This document shows positions 8,729 through 17,752 of a stretch of DNA of 64,000 nt, piece by piece. The stretch's first letter is position 1, and each line of letters begins with the position of its first letter. This stretch comes from GCA-2711565 sp963664245 (GTDB taxonomy: Bacteria > Bacteroidota > Bacteroidia > Bacteroidales > GCA-2711565): positions 3,410,001-3,474,000 of the forward strand of contig OY760934.1 in assembly GCA_963664245.1 (NCBI GenBank), given 5' to 3'. Below the pieces are notes generated by a model. That model did no database searches. It was given only the letters and a program-made list of their open reading frames with translations, and was not told the origin of the DNA. Both the position numbers and the translations under genes were made by a program.

Positions 8729-9175
8729 TTGGCTAAAACGAAGGATTTTTTTAGAACACACGTCTTTAATATTGAACTAAAAAATCTCTTAGTAAAACAT
8801 AAAAAATTAATGAAAGACTTATCAAAACAAAGGGACTTGAATAACATGGTTGACAAAGCCATGAATATTTTGGACGAGGATTTTCAAGTCCCTGAAAATT
8901 TAGTAGATCAAATACTAAGAAATCGTTCAAAAAATAGTAAGCAAGCCCGAAGCAAAAGAATCAGTTACTCCTTTGTAACTCAAATTGCTGCCGTATTGGC
9001 GATAGGCGTTTTTTTAGGAATTGTGCTTGGTAAAAATGCAGATTCAAAAGTGTTTTTATCAAAAGAAGACAAAAAGCATCAGTCAATGATGGATTATAAA
9101 GAAAGTCACCATTTAACCGTCGACTTCGATCATATCATGTTTTTGCATAAACATAAGATAAAGAGAAATAAATAA
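8729..9175 (+). CDS. single-span membrane protein, candidate anti-sigma factor with His-rich tail
   Basis: A 148-residue protein with a cytoplasmic helical part (1-80), one membrane segment (about 83-101) and a short exterior tail (102-148) rich in histidine (117, 127, 128, 135, 140, 142; SHH and LHKHK). It resembles no anti-sigma family I can name by sequence. Its topology and its place behind an ECF sigma and a CnrX-like protein recall CnrY-type anti-sigmas. The start is TTG at 8729, because the next Met is residue 28 and an in-frame stop lies at 8708-8710. The His-rich tail could bind metal. Function is inferred from context. Confidence 0.6.
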   Translation: MAKTKDFFRTHVFNIELKNLLVKHKKLMKDLSKQRDLNNMVDKAMNILDEDFQVPENLVDQILRNRSKNSKQARSKRISYSFVTQIAAVLAIGVFLGIVLGKNADSKVFLSKEDKKHQSMMDYKESHHLTVDFDHIMFLHKHKIKRNK

Positions 9176-9240
9176 ATTTTGTTCACCATATAATGTGATA
9201 GACTTGCCTCAAAAAATAAGGGGCCTTAAAACTTAACTAA

Positions 9241-11169
9241 ATGAAACTAAATTTTAATAAATCAAATTGGCCTCGAATGGCTTTTCAATGGGGGGTGATT
9301 ATTTTTGTGATAATTTTGGCTATTCTTCCCAATTTTACGTTAATTACACCTGATTTTGAAGCCTATTGCCCCGTTGGAGGAATCCAGGCACTGGGTAGTT
9401 ATTTTTTAAATAATTCGCTTACCTGTTCAATGACTAGTGCCCAAATTGTAATGGGCGTGGTTGCAATGATTGGAGTGTTCTTGTTTAGTAAATTATTTTG
9501 TTCCTATATCTGTCCGCTCGGAACCATAAGTGAGTGGCTTGGCAAATTAGGAGATAAATTGAAAGTCAGGATTACGCTGAAAGGAATTATTGATAAATTG
9601 TTCCGTTCATTAAAATATGTATTGTTATTTGTCACATTATATTACACGCTTGATTCCAGTGAGCTGTTCTGTAAAAAGTTTGATCCTTACTATGCCGTAA
9701 CATCCGGCTTTGACGTTGATGTGGTTGTGTTGTGGGCTGCAATTGCAATATTTTTGGTAGTTATCGGATCGATTTTCGTACGGATGTTCTGGTGTAAGTA
9801 TTTCTGCCCGTTTGGTGCTTTATCAAACATTTTTAAGTTTACTGGATTCTTTGTTCTGTTGTTGGCCGTTTATATTTTATTGTTGAAATTTGGCCTTGAA
9901 ATATCTTATGTATGGCCTTTGGCAATTGCATGTATTGGGGGATATTTTATTGAAATATTTAAATTCAGAACCCGATTTTTCCCGATTACAAAAGTTACAA
10001 GAAATAAAACAAGCTGTATCGATTGTCAAATATGTTCAATGAACTGTCCTCAGGCAATTGATGTCGCAAGCCTTGATGTTGTTCGTGATGCCGATTGTAA
10101 TTTGTGTGGCGAATGTGTTATCTCTTGTCCGGAAAAAGGTACTTTACAGTTTAATAAAAGCTCAAGACTAAAATGGATGCCTCCGGTTGCATTAATTATA
10201 TTGATTGCTTTAGGTATATATGTTGGAACCTTTTTTGAAGTTCCTACCATCGATCAAAAATGGTACGCTCCTTCAGAACTTGCCAAAGCCGAAGTTTATA
10301 CCCGTTCGGGATTAAAAAATATTAAGTGTTACGGTAGTAGTACGGCTTTTGCCAACCAAATGAGAAAAGTTAAAGGAGTCATGGGGGTAACAACTTTTGT
10401 TGGCAGTAAAACGGTAAAAGTTTATTATGATCCTTCTTTATTGAATGAACAAAAAATTGAGCAGGCTATATTTACCCCGATGAAATCACCAATAAAAGCC
10501 ATTAACAAAGATGTAAAAGAATTGAAAAAAGTAACCTTCTTGCTTGATAAGTTTTTTGATCGTTTTGATTTCAACTACCTGTCGGTTCTGCTAAAACAGA
10601 AAACAGATGCTGTTGGTGTTCAAACAGCATATGGATGCCCGGTAATTGTTACACTTTTTTATCCGGCTGATGCAGTTATTGACGAAGATAAATTAACAGA
10701 AGTACTGGAATCGAGAAAGCTTAGCTATACATCCAGAGGAAATGAAATTAATGTAGAGTTAATCTACGAGGTGATTGGCGATTATAGTTATGACACAATC
10801 AGCTTGAGAGAATATGCTGAACTAATGTTTACCCCTTATGATGTGCAATATGCCAGAAAGAAAAATTACAGTGACGATGTTATTGCAAATTTTACGATTA
10901 CATTAGGGAAAAATCGTTCGCAGGTGAAAAATTTACAATACCTGGCCTCTCATTTATATGAAAAGAATGAGATCCTGGGAATAAGAACTTTATTGAATAA
11001 AGATTTAGACCAAGTTTTAGAAATCAGTTATGTGGATAGTTTGTCGACTAATGTTCGGGTGTTAGAACTGTTGAATGCCGATACCTTGTATTTTTCTTAC
11101 AGTAATGGTAAAAAAGGCAAGGTAAAGAACATGTTTGATTTTAAGAAATCAGAAGGCGATAAAAATTAG
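9241..11169 (+). CDS. membrane polyferredoxin (NapH/CcoG-like) with HMA-like C-terminal domains
   Basis: A 642-residue integral membrane iron-sulfur protein. About six membrane segments carry the NapH/NosR/CcoG-type motifs CPVGG (Cys 43), SYICPLG (Cys 91) and CKYFCPFG. Two 4Fe-4S clusters follow (CIDCQICSMNCP near 259 and CNLCGECVISCP near 286). After a last membrane segment come about 300 residues that look like two or three HMA-type (heavy-metal-associated) folds, the first with GLKNIKCYGSSTAFANQMRK; none has the CxxC metal site. Family members pass electrons across the membrane; CcoG reduces copper for oxidase assembly. Reduction of a metal or chelate in this locus is inference. Confidence 0.8.
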   Translation: MKLNFNKSNWPRMAFQWGVIIFVIILAILPNFTLITPDFEAYCPVGGIQALGSYFLNNSLTCSMTSAQIVMGVVAMIGVFLFSKLFCSYICPLGTISEWLGKLGDKLKVRITLKGIIDKLFRSLKYVLLFVTLYYTLDSSELFCKKFDPYYAVTSGFDVDVVVLWAAIAIFLVVIGSIFVRMFWCKYFCPFGALSNIFKFTGFFVLLLAVYILLLKFGLEISYVWPLAIACIGGYFIEIFKFRTRFFPITKVTRNKTSCIDCQICSMNCPQAIDVASLDVVRDADCNLCGECVISCPEKGTLQFNKSSRLKWMPPVALIILIALGIYVGTFFEVPTIDQKWYAPSELAKAEVYTRSGLKNIKCYGSSTAFANQMRKVKGVMGVTTFVGSKTVKVYYDPSLLNEQKIEQAIFTPMKSPIKAINKDVKELKKVTFLLDKFFDRFDFNYLSVLLKQKTDAVGVQTAYGCPVIVTLFYPADAVIDEDKLTEVLESRKLSYTSRGNEINVELIYEVIGDYSYDTISLREYAELMFTPYDVQYARKKNYSDDVIANFTITLGKNRSQVKNLQYLASHLYEKNEILGIRTLLNKDLDQVLEISYVDSLSTNVRVLELLNADTLYFSYSNGKKGKVKNMFDFKKSEGDKN

Positions 11170-11187
11170 TCACAATGCAGGAGTGAT

Positions 11188-11243
11188 AGTATTCTTTCCC
11201 GTTTATTAAAAAAAAAGGGAAGAACTGTTTGGGAAAGAATACT
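11188..11243. repeat. perfect 13-bp inverted repeat between the polyferredoxin and receptor genes
   Basis: AGTATTCTTTCCC (11188-11200) is repeated inverted as GGGAAAGAATACT (11231-11243) with a 30-nt spacer. No T tract follows, so it is not an ordinary terminator. It could fold in the mRNA as a processing or attenuation hairpin that sets receptor levels, or be a protein-binding site. Confidence 0.7.
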
Positions 11244-11356
11244 TTGTGGAGTTCTAGAAGGAAAAAGTTTAACATTCATTAGGATTAGAATGTGCTAATC
11301 ATGGGAGGATTGTATACATACGTTAAGTTGACTTTTATAAATCAAAATTAAACAAT

Positions 11357-14113
11357 ATGGTAAAAAAACTATTTTTAGTGTTCTTGTTGACACCATTATT
11401 TTTGATAAATAATGTAGTTGCTCAGCAAAAGATCAATGTCCAGGGAAAGGTCATTGATAAAAAAACCAAAGAACCGGTGATTTTTTGTGTGATCCATATT
11501 AAGGAGCTTGAAAAATGGACAATCACCGACAGTGAGGGTAATTTTAAGCTGGAGGGAATAACCCCTGAAGTTTATACCCTTGAAACCGAATGTCTTGGTT
11601 ACGAAAAATTTGCACTAACCTTTGATTTGAAAAGGTATTCAGGGCAGCCTCTGACGCTTCAGATTGCACCAGCTACTTACGACATGAAAGAAGTAACGGT
11701 TGTTGCACAAAAAGGGAAAGACTTAAATACTTCAACAGTGTTGAGTACAGCTGCAATTGAGCACGTTCAGGCAACAAGTTTGGGCGATATTATGCAACTG
11801 ATCCCGGGTAATATTATTACCAACCCTGATTTGGCTGATCCACAACAATTATCAATTCGTGAAATTGGAAGCAATGCCAATAGCGCGATGGGAACAGCTT
11901 TAATCGTGGATGGAGCTCCTATTACCAATGACGGTAATATGCAGGTGGTAACCACTGCCCAAAGTTTATCAAGCGACTATGCTACAGGAATGGCTTCAAC
12001 GGTTGCAGGAGGAGGGGTTGATATACGTGCTATACCAACCGAGAATATTGAGTCGATTGAAGTTATTAAGGGGATTCCGTCTGTTATATATGGCGACCTT
12101 ACATCTGGTGCTGTAGTGCTTAAAACCAAATCGGGTAGAACTCCTTTGGAACTAAAATTAAAAACTGATCCTAAAAATAAACAGTTTTCTATCGGGCAGG
12201 GGTTTAATTTGACGAGGACTAAAAGTGCGATAAATTATAACCTTGAGTATTCAAAATCGAATGCCGATTTACGTAGTAAATTTCATGAGTACCAACGGAT
12301 AACTGGTTCTGCCGGTTGGTCAAAAACATTTTTTACCAAAAACAATCCGCTATCGGTGAATTTAAAATATAGTTTCTATAAAACCATTGATGAAACTAAA
12401 ACCGACCCTGATGCGATGACCAATGATGAAGAATATAATTCGAAGGAAGTCGGACATCGTATTAATTTTAATGGTAAATGGCAATTGAATAAGGCTTTAA
12501 TAACAGATATTAGTTATTCATTCTCTTATTCAAATACCCACCAGGATAGCTATCAAAAAAGATACAGAAGTGGAAGTAGTTTGGAAGCACTATCGGTAGC
12601 TACTATCGAAGGTGAAAATATAGGGCTTTATCTTCCGGCTGTGCAATTAACAGAAATGACCATTGATGGACGTCCGATTACTTTCTATGGGCAAATTACC
12701 GCGAAAAAAGTTAACACTTTTAAAAATAAAACCATCAATACATTTTTGTACGGGGTAGATTATAAATATACTCACAATTCAGGTGATGGAAGTATCTATG
12801 ATATTACTAATCCTCCGTATGTGTCAAGCAGTACTGCTCGTCCAAGATCATTTGACGATATTCCTGCGATGAAAACCCTTACATTTTATTTTGAAGATAA
12901 ACTTACATTTCCTATTGGGTCAACCCGTATGACTTTGCAAGCCGGGGCCCGTATCAATAATTTCCAGGCTAGTGGTTTATTTAAATCCGATTTGGGAACT
13001 TATTTTGAACCGCGTACCAATATGAGTTATGAACTGGTAAAAGATAAACATAAAAAAGTTTTTAAAGAATTTACCTTAAACCTGGGTATTGGTAGAACCT
13101 ATAAAGCTCCTTCAATGCTTTATTTATATCCCGATATGGCTTATAAAGATTTAAAAGTGATGGATTGGTTCCCCGATGAAGCAGAAGACAGATTCCCTGT
13201 ATTTTATACAAAAATGTTTGATACTTCAAATCCTGGCCTGGAACCAACAGAAAACCTGAAAAAGGAAATTGGCGTTGATTTCAATATAGCAGGCATCAGG
13301 GGTAATGTTACTTTCTTTGACGAGAAAGTTGAAAATGAATTGGGTTTTGAGAGTCATTATGAATCAATTCATTATTATACTTATGATCCGGAAGAAGTTC
13401 CGGATGGTACAGTACCTGATTTAGCCTCTTTAACTAAAAATTACAGAGATTATTTTGTTAGTTACCAAACCCCGATGAACATTAGTGAAACTAAGAAAAA
13501 AGGGATTGAATTTGATCTTCGCTTAGGAAAGGTTAAATCATTATATACCGAGTTTTCTATTGATGGCGCTTGGTTAAAAACCACCCGTGTTTATAACACC
13601 AAAGAGGTTTATAATTTGCCAAGCAGTGGATCAAGTTCTCAGTATGAATACCTTGGTGTATATGCTGCTGGTGAAAGCAGGGAAAGCGAACGATTTAATA
13701 CCAACCTTCGTATGGTTACACATATTCCGGACTTGCGCTTGATGATAACGACTACGCTTCAGATGATTTGGATTGAAAAATACAACTATCCATTCTATGA
13801 CAAAGCACCTTCTTACCTGATTAATAAAGATGGTGATATCATTCAGTTTACCAATGAAATGAGAACCGATCCGCAGTATGTGCGTTATGTTACAGAAAGA
13901 GAAGAAGATTATTGGCAAACAGAGAGTTTCCCTCCATTATTTATGGCAAACTTACGTTTATCGAAAGAAATTTCGGACAACATGAGTCTGAGTATGTATG
14001 TGAATAACTTTTCTAATTACCGTCCGTTGCACGAGTACGATAGAAGCCCATCTTCATATAGCAGACGAAATTCTACAATTTATTTTGGTGCCGAACTTAA
14101 AATTAAACTTTAA
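11357..14113 (+). CDS. TonB-dependent outer-membrane receptor
   Basis: A 918-residue outer-membrane transporter. A signal peptide (about 1-22, ...VVAQ) precedes a carboxypeptidase-regulatory-like beta-sandwich (about 25-110: VQGKVIDKKTKEPVIFCVIH). A plug domain follows (about 125-250: SLGDIMQLIPG and ESIEVIKGIPSVIYGDLTSG), then a long beta-barrel ending in YFGAELKIKL. There is no SusD partner and no obvious glycan genes nearby, so a small substrate such as a metal chelate, haem or cobamide fits better than a polysaccharide. It lies between the polyferredoxin and a lipoprotein gene only 5 nt downstream. The family is certain; the substrate is inferred from neighbours. Confidence 0.93.
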   Translation: MVKKLFLVFLLTPLFLINNVVAQQKINVQGKVIDKKTKEPVIFCVIHIKELEKWTITDSEGNFKLEGITPEVYTLETECLGYEKFALTFDLKRYSGQPLTLQIAPATYDMKEVTVVAQKGKDLNTSTVLSTAAIEHVQATSLGDIMQLIPGNIITNPDLADPQQLSIREIGSNANSAMGTALIVDGAPITNDGNMQVVTTAQSLSSDYATGMASTVAGGGVDIRAIPTENIESIEVIKGIPSVIYGDLTSGAVVLKTKSGRTPLELKLKTDPKNKQFSIGQGFNLTRTKSAINYNLEYSKSNADLRSKFHEYQRITGSAGWSKTFFTKNNPLSVNLKYSFYKTIDETKTDPDAMTNDEEYNSKEVGHRINFNGKWQLNKALITDISYSFSYSNTHQDSYQKRYRSGSSLEALSVATIEGENIGLYLPAVQLTEMTIDGRPITFYGQITAKKVNTFKNKTINTFLYGVDYKYTHNSGDGSIYDITNPPYVSSSTARPRSFDDIPAMKTLTFYFEDKLTFPIGSTRMTLQAGARINNFQASGLFKSDLGTYFEPRTNMSYELVKDKHKKVFKEFTLNLGIGRTYKAPSMLYLYPDMAYKDLKVMDWFPDEAEDRFPVFYTKMFDTSNPGLEPTENLKKEIGVDFNIAGIRGNVTFFDEKVENELGFESHYESIHYYTYDPEEVPDGTVPDLASLTKNYRDYFVSYQTPMNISETKKKGIEFDLRLGKVKSLYTEFSIDGAWLKTTRVYNTKEVYNLPSSGSSSQYEYLGVYAAGESRESERFNTNLRMVTHIPDLRLMITTTLQMIWIEKYNYPFYDKAPSYLINKDGDIIQFTNEMRTDPQYVRYVTEREEDYWQTESFPPLFMANLRLSKEISDNMSLSMYVNNFSNYRPLHEYDRSPSSYSRRNSTIYFGAELKIKL

Positions 14114-14118
14114 GAATT

Positions 14119-15294
14119 ATGAGAAAAATATTATATATACTATCAATTGTATTGATTTTTTCATCTTGTATGAAAGATGCGGATTTCAATGCTTACAGAG
14201 TTGAACTGACCATTTCTTTAGATGATTATCCGGATATTGATATAGCGTCAGTTGTTGGTGCTACGGTTAAGCTCACCCATAATGAAAAAGCTTATGCATG
14301 CGAAGCTGAGGTTAATGCTGAAGGTGTAGCCATTTTTGATCTGGTTGAACCAGGTTTTTATTCAGCTACCATGAGTTATCAATTTCGTGATGGATTAGAT
14401 CTGTATAATTTAAATTCTTTAAAACCGATTTCTACATTTGAAAATGTTGAGGAAGATCTTCCTGTTGTTGTGAGCAAGGCTAATTCATTGGTTATTAAAG
14501 AATATTATTATAACGGATCATTAACTCCAGCCAGTAAATCGTATTATGACGATCAGTACGTTGAAGTTTATAACAACACGGATGAGGTGTTGTATGCCGA
14601 TGGTTTATCGCTGGTTGAACATGAGTCGAGCGGAACGAGTACCAACTATTGGGAATTTTTAACCGGGAGTATTGTTGTTAAAATGATTTGGACCATCCCT
14701 GGTGATGGTGATGATCATCCTATTCAACCCGGTGAAAGTATTGTATTGTGCCGTGATGGTTTTAATCATAAATCAGATCCTCTTGGAAATCCAAACAGTC
14801 CGGTAGATATGGGTAATGCAGATTTTGAATTTTGGGTAGACCGTGCAGATGGTAAGGATATTGACTATCCGCAAGTAGATAATATGCTGGAAGAATTATT
14901 TGTTTACAGAGGAACCGATATTGCTTTTGGTGTTAGTGGAACCAGTGCAATTGCCTTGGCATTTATTTCCCTTGATCCGGCAGAACGTCAGGCCCATATT
15001 GATAATAACCTGATTGCAAAAGAAGGTTCAACCCGTTACTGCTGTATTTTACCTGTTGAAATGGTTGGCGATGCTGTTGAGGTGGTTAGAGACGAAGCTC
15101 GTTCAGAATATAAGCGTTTCCCCGTGGAATTAGATGCCGGTTATACTTATACCGCTTCAGGATCTAAATCCGGGAAATGTATCCGTCGTAAAGTGAAAGA
15201 GGTTGTTGGCGGACGTGTTGTTTATCAAGATACTAATAATTCAACAGAAGATTTCTTAAAAGATGTTGACCCTAAACCGTGGATTTATGAATAA
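14119..15294 (+). CDS. lipoprotein of the receptor locus (DUF4876-like)
   Basis: Predicted lipoprotein of 391 residues (leader ending IFSSC, Cys 17). An N-terminal beta-sandwich, TISLDDYPDIDIASVVGATV onwards, precedes a larger domain with EVYNNTDEVLYADGLSLVEH, similar to lamin-tail-like folds. From memory it resembles the DUF4876 proteins found beside TonB receptors in Bacteroidales; that name should be verified. It begins 5 nt after the receptor stop and overlaps the next gene by 8 nt, so it is translationally linked to both. A surface-exposed ligand-binding accessory to the receptor is a reasonable inference. Confidence 0.72.
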   Translation: MRKILYILSIVLIFSSCMKDADFNAYRVELTISLDDYPDIDIASVVGATVKLTHNEKAYACEAEVNAEGVAIFDLVEPGFYSATMSYQFRDGLDLYNLNSLKPISTFENVEEDLPVVVSKANSLVIKEYYYNGSLTPASKSYYDDQYVEVYNNTDEVLYADGLSLVEHESSGTSTNYWEFLTGSIVVKMIWTIPGDGDDHPIQPGESIVLCRDGFNHKSDPLGNPNSPVDMGNADFEFWVDRADGKDIDYPQVDNMLEELFVYRGTDIAFGVSGTSAIALAFISLDPAERQAHIDNNLIAKEGSTRYCCILPVEMVGDAVEVVRDEARSEYKRFPVELDAGYTYTASGSKSGKCIRRKVKEVVGGRVVYQDTNNSTEDFLKDVDPKPWIYE

Positions 15295-16849
15295 TAAAAA
15301 AATAATTATATTGCTTGTACTCATCATAAATATGAGTATGGCTCTGACGGCTCAAACTAACAGCCAGCAAAAAGTATCATTGCACTCGTTTGAAATGGTA
15401 CAGATGAATAACCTTTGGTTAAAAACCAGTAATCCTGCCGCATTATGTTATTTGCAAGATTTGCTTCCGGGGATTATCAATGCGAGTTATCTTTATGAAG
15501 ACGGCGAATTTAAACGGGTTCAACAAGGTGATAAATTGAATGAATTCAATTTTAATACGTACTCGTACGGGAAAACCAAAAAATTTAATGTTTTTGGCGG
15601 TTTTAATTACATGAAAGGAAAAGAAAAAGGATTAGACTTCTCAGATGTAAATGATCCGTTTCGTCCTTCTCCATATCATTTAATCGATACCATTGGAAAC
15701 GATAATTATGATCGGGAATTTTTTAGTGTGGTTGGTGGTTTTTCAGTTCCGCTGAACAAGAAACTGAAATTTGGTATGTCGATGGATTTTAATGTAGGAT
15801 TGGCTGTCCAGGATCTTGACCCGCGTCCACAGAATAAAGTTTTTGACATGGATTTATCTCCGGGTGTTATTTATACCATGGAGAAATTTAAATTGGGTTT
15901 TAACTTGTTGTATAAATATTATAATGAGGAAATTGAAGTAAAGATTATCCAAGATAATGCTGATGCAGCATTTTTCTCAACCCATGGTTTAGGCTTGGCA
16001 ATTTCTCATGAGTCAGAAACCTTTAACCGTCTTCAGAAAAGAAACACGGGAGGTTTTGGTGTGCAGTTAGAATATGCTAAAGGAAATTTAAAAACTTTAT
16101 TTGCTGGAGAATTTCTGTATTATGAAGAAAAAAATATTGATGCCCGTAAGGCTTCAGGGGGATTGTGGACGGTAGAAAAAGAAGATTCAGAACTTAAAGG
16201 AATTCAGTTAGAGATAAGTAATTATACCAGCATTAGCAAAGCAAATCAGATGCATTTGTTTGGTTTTGAGTTAAACTTAAATTCAATGATCGGTTCGGAA
16301 ATTATTCAGCGATTGGAGATTGCCGAAGGCGAAGATCTTGATCATTGGGAATATTATGGGAGCGAAGAAAAATACGATGCGCTGGATATTAAATTAAATG
16401 TTTTTTATGAGTATTTGCAGCTTCGGAAAGAAGATAACCAACGTGATATTTCTTTTAAATTCTTTGCTCTTTATCATGATTTTAGTGAGGAATACTATAT
16501 CCCAATGCAAAAGCAAAATTTCAAAAACTTAAAATTAGGGGTAAATCTCTATAAAAGCTTTTATGCCACCAAAGCAAACTTCACATTTGGGGCTGGGGCA
16601 TCCTATAAACAGAATCTTGATGCTGAACTTAGCTTGACTGATTATACTTTTATCGCTGAAAAACTACTGGCTCCTGACTATGAATATATAACAGATGCTT
16701 ACATAGCCCCAAAAGTAGATGTTGCCGTAGAGTTTCCAATGAAAAAAATATTTGATCAATATTTTGTAAAAGCGACCATTGAATCGTATATCGCGGGCAA
16801 AGATTGTTCTCGTACGATTCTTAGTGTTAGCACAGGTGTAACTTTTTAA
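15287..16849 (+). CDS. outer-membrane beta-barrel protein of the receptor locus (DUF6850-like)
   Basis: A 520-residue exported protein. The start is the ATG at 15287, giving a proper signal peptide (MNNKKIIILLVLIINMSMAL...TAQ); a longer frame from 15263 lies inside the lipoprotein gene. The body is a run of alternating amphipathic strands with aromatic girdles (FNVFGGFNYMKGK, YTMEKFKLGFNLLYKYY, KANFTFGAGASYKQNL), typical of an outer-membrane barrel. It resembles from memory the DUF6850 family that accompanies such receptors. It could be a second pore or a receptor-assembly partner; no function is established. Confidence 0.7.
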   Translation: MNNKKIIILLVLIINMSMALTAQTNSQQKVSLHSFEMVQMNNLWLKTSNPAALCYLQDLLPGIINASYLYEDGEFKRVQQGDKLNEFNFNTYSYGKTKKFNVFGGFNYMKGKEKGLDFSDVNDPFRPSPYHLIDTIGNDNYDREFFSVVGGFSVPLNKKLKFGMSMDFNVGLAVQDLDPRPQNKVFDMDLSPGVIYTMEKFKLGFNLLYKYYNEEIEVKIIQDNADAAFFSTHGLGLAISHESETFNRLQKRNTGGFGVQLEYAKGNLKTLFAGEFLYYEEKNIDARKASGGLWTVEKEDSELKGIQLEISNYTSISKANQMHLFGFELNLNSMIGSEIIQRLEIAEGEDLDHWEYYGSEEKYDALDIKLNVFYEYLQLRKEDNQRDISFKFFALYHDFSEEYYIPMQKQNFKNLKLGVNLYKSFYATKANFTFGAGASYKQNLDAELSLTDYTFIAEKLLAPDYEYITDAYIAPKVDVAVEFPMKKIFDQYFVKATIESYIAGKDCSRTILSVSTGVTF

Positions 16850-16860
16850 AAACTAATAGT

Positions 16861-17748
16861 ATGAATAATGTGATTGAGTGCAACAATCTGACCCATTATT
16901 ACGGCTCAAAGCTTGTATACGAAAACCTGAATATTCATGTAAAAGAAGGAAGTATTTTAGGTTTACTGGGAAAGAATGGTGCCGGGAAGACAACGACGAT
17001 TAATATATTGAACGGGTTTTTGCAACCCCGCAGTGGAGAATGTTTGATCTTTGGTGAAAACACCCAGCATCTTTCTCCCGAAACAAAAGGACGAATTGGT
17101 TTTTTAATTGAAGGTCATATTCAGTATGCTTTTATGGATATTCACCAAATCGAGAAATTTTACTCGGGTTTTTATCCAAACTGGAACAATGAACCTTATT
17201 GGGAGTTAATGTCGAAACTTAAAGTTACTCCTACTCAAAAAATCTCAACAATGTCTTGCGGTCAAAGATCCCAGGTAGCCTTGGGGCTTATTTTAGCCCA
17301 GGATCCGGATTTGTTAATACTGGATGACTTTTCGATGGGATTGGATCCTGGCTATCGCCGCTTGTTTATTGACTATCTGCGTGCGTATGCAAAAGCTGAA
17401 AATAAAACAATATTTACAACTTCTCATATCATCTCTGATATGGAGCGCTTAATTGATGATGTTCTAATTATGGACTATAACCGGGTGTTGGCTCAATGCC
17501 CGGTTACCGACTTTATGGAAAACTTCAAGCAATTTACTTTTGAGCTCGAAAATGCTTCAATTGATTTGTCGAAAGAAAAGTTTATTGCAAATATTGAGAA
17601 GGTTAAAAATAATGTTGAGCTCTATACGTACGAGTCAGAGGAATTTGTTGTTAATTTTTTGAAGGATTCAGGAGTTGGGTTTAAAAACTTTAAACAAGTA
17701 GAGATGAATCTGGAAGATGCATTTATAGGTTTAACCGGTAAATATTAA
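16861..17748 (+). CDS. ABC transporter ATP-binding protein with atypical signature
   Basis: ATPase of 295 residues. Walker A is GLLGKNGAGKTT. The signature is MSCGQ rather than LSGGQ, Walker B is LLILDD with Asp where the catalytic Glu normally sits, and the H-loop is TTSHIISD. A C-terminal ~80-residue extension follows. In type it is like the CcmA/NosF/BcrA group that works with ABC-2 membrane proteins. It follows the barrel gene by 11 nt and precedes its permease by 4 nt. It may power export, or assembly of a cofactor or metal centre, as NosF does with NosY; the altered motifs suggest slow or regulatory ATP hydrolysis. Confidence 0.88.
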   Translation: MNNVIECNNLTHYYGSKLVYENLNIHVKEGSILGLLGKNGAGKTTTINILNGFLQPRSGECLIFGENTQHLSPETKGRIGFLIEGHIQYAFMDIHQIEKFYSGFYPNWNNEPYWELMSKLKVTPTQKISTMSCGQRSQVALGLILAQDPDLLILDDFSMGLDPGYRRLFIDYLRAYAKAENKTIFTTSHIISDMERLIDDVLIMDYNRVLAQCPVTDFMENFKQFTFELENASIDLSKEKFIANIEKVKNNVELYTYESEEFVVNFLKDSGVGFKNFKQVEMNLEDAFIGLTGKY

Positions 17749-17752
17749 AGTT

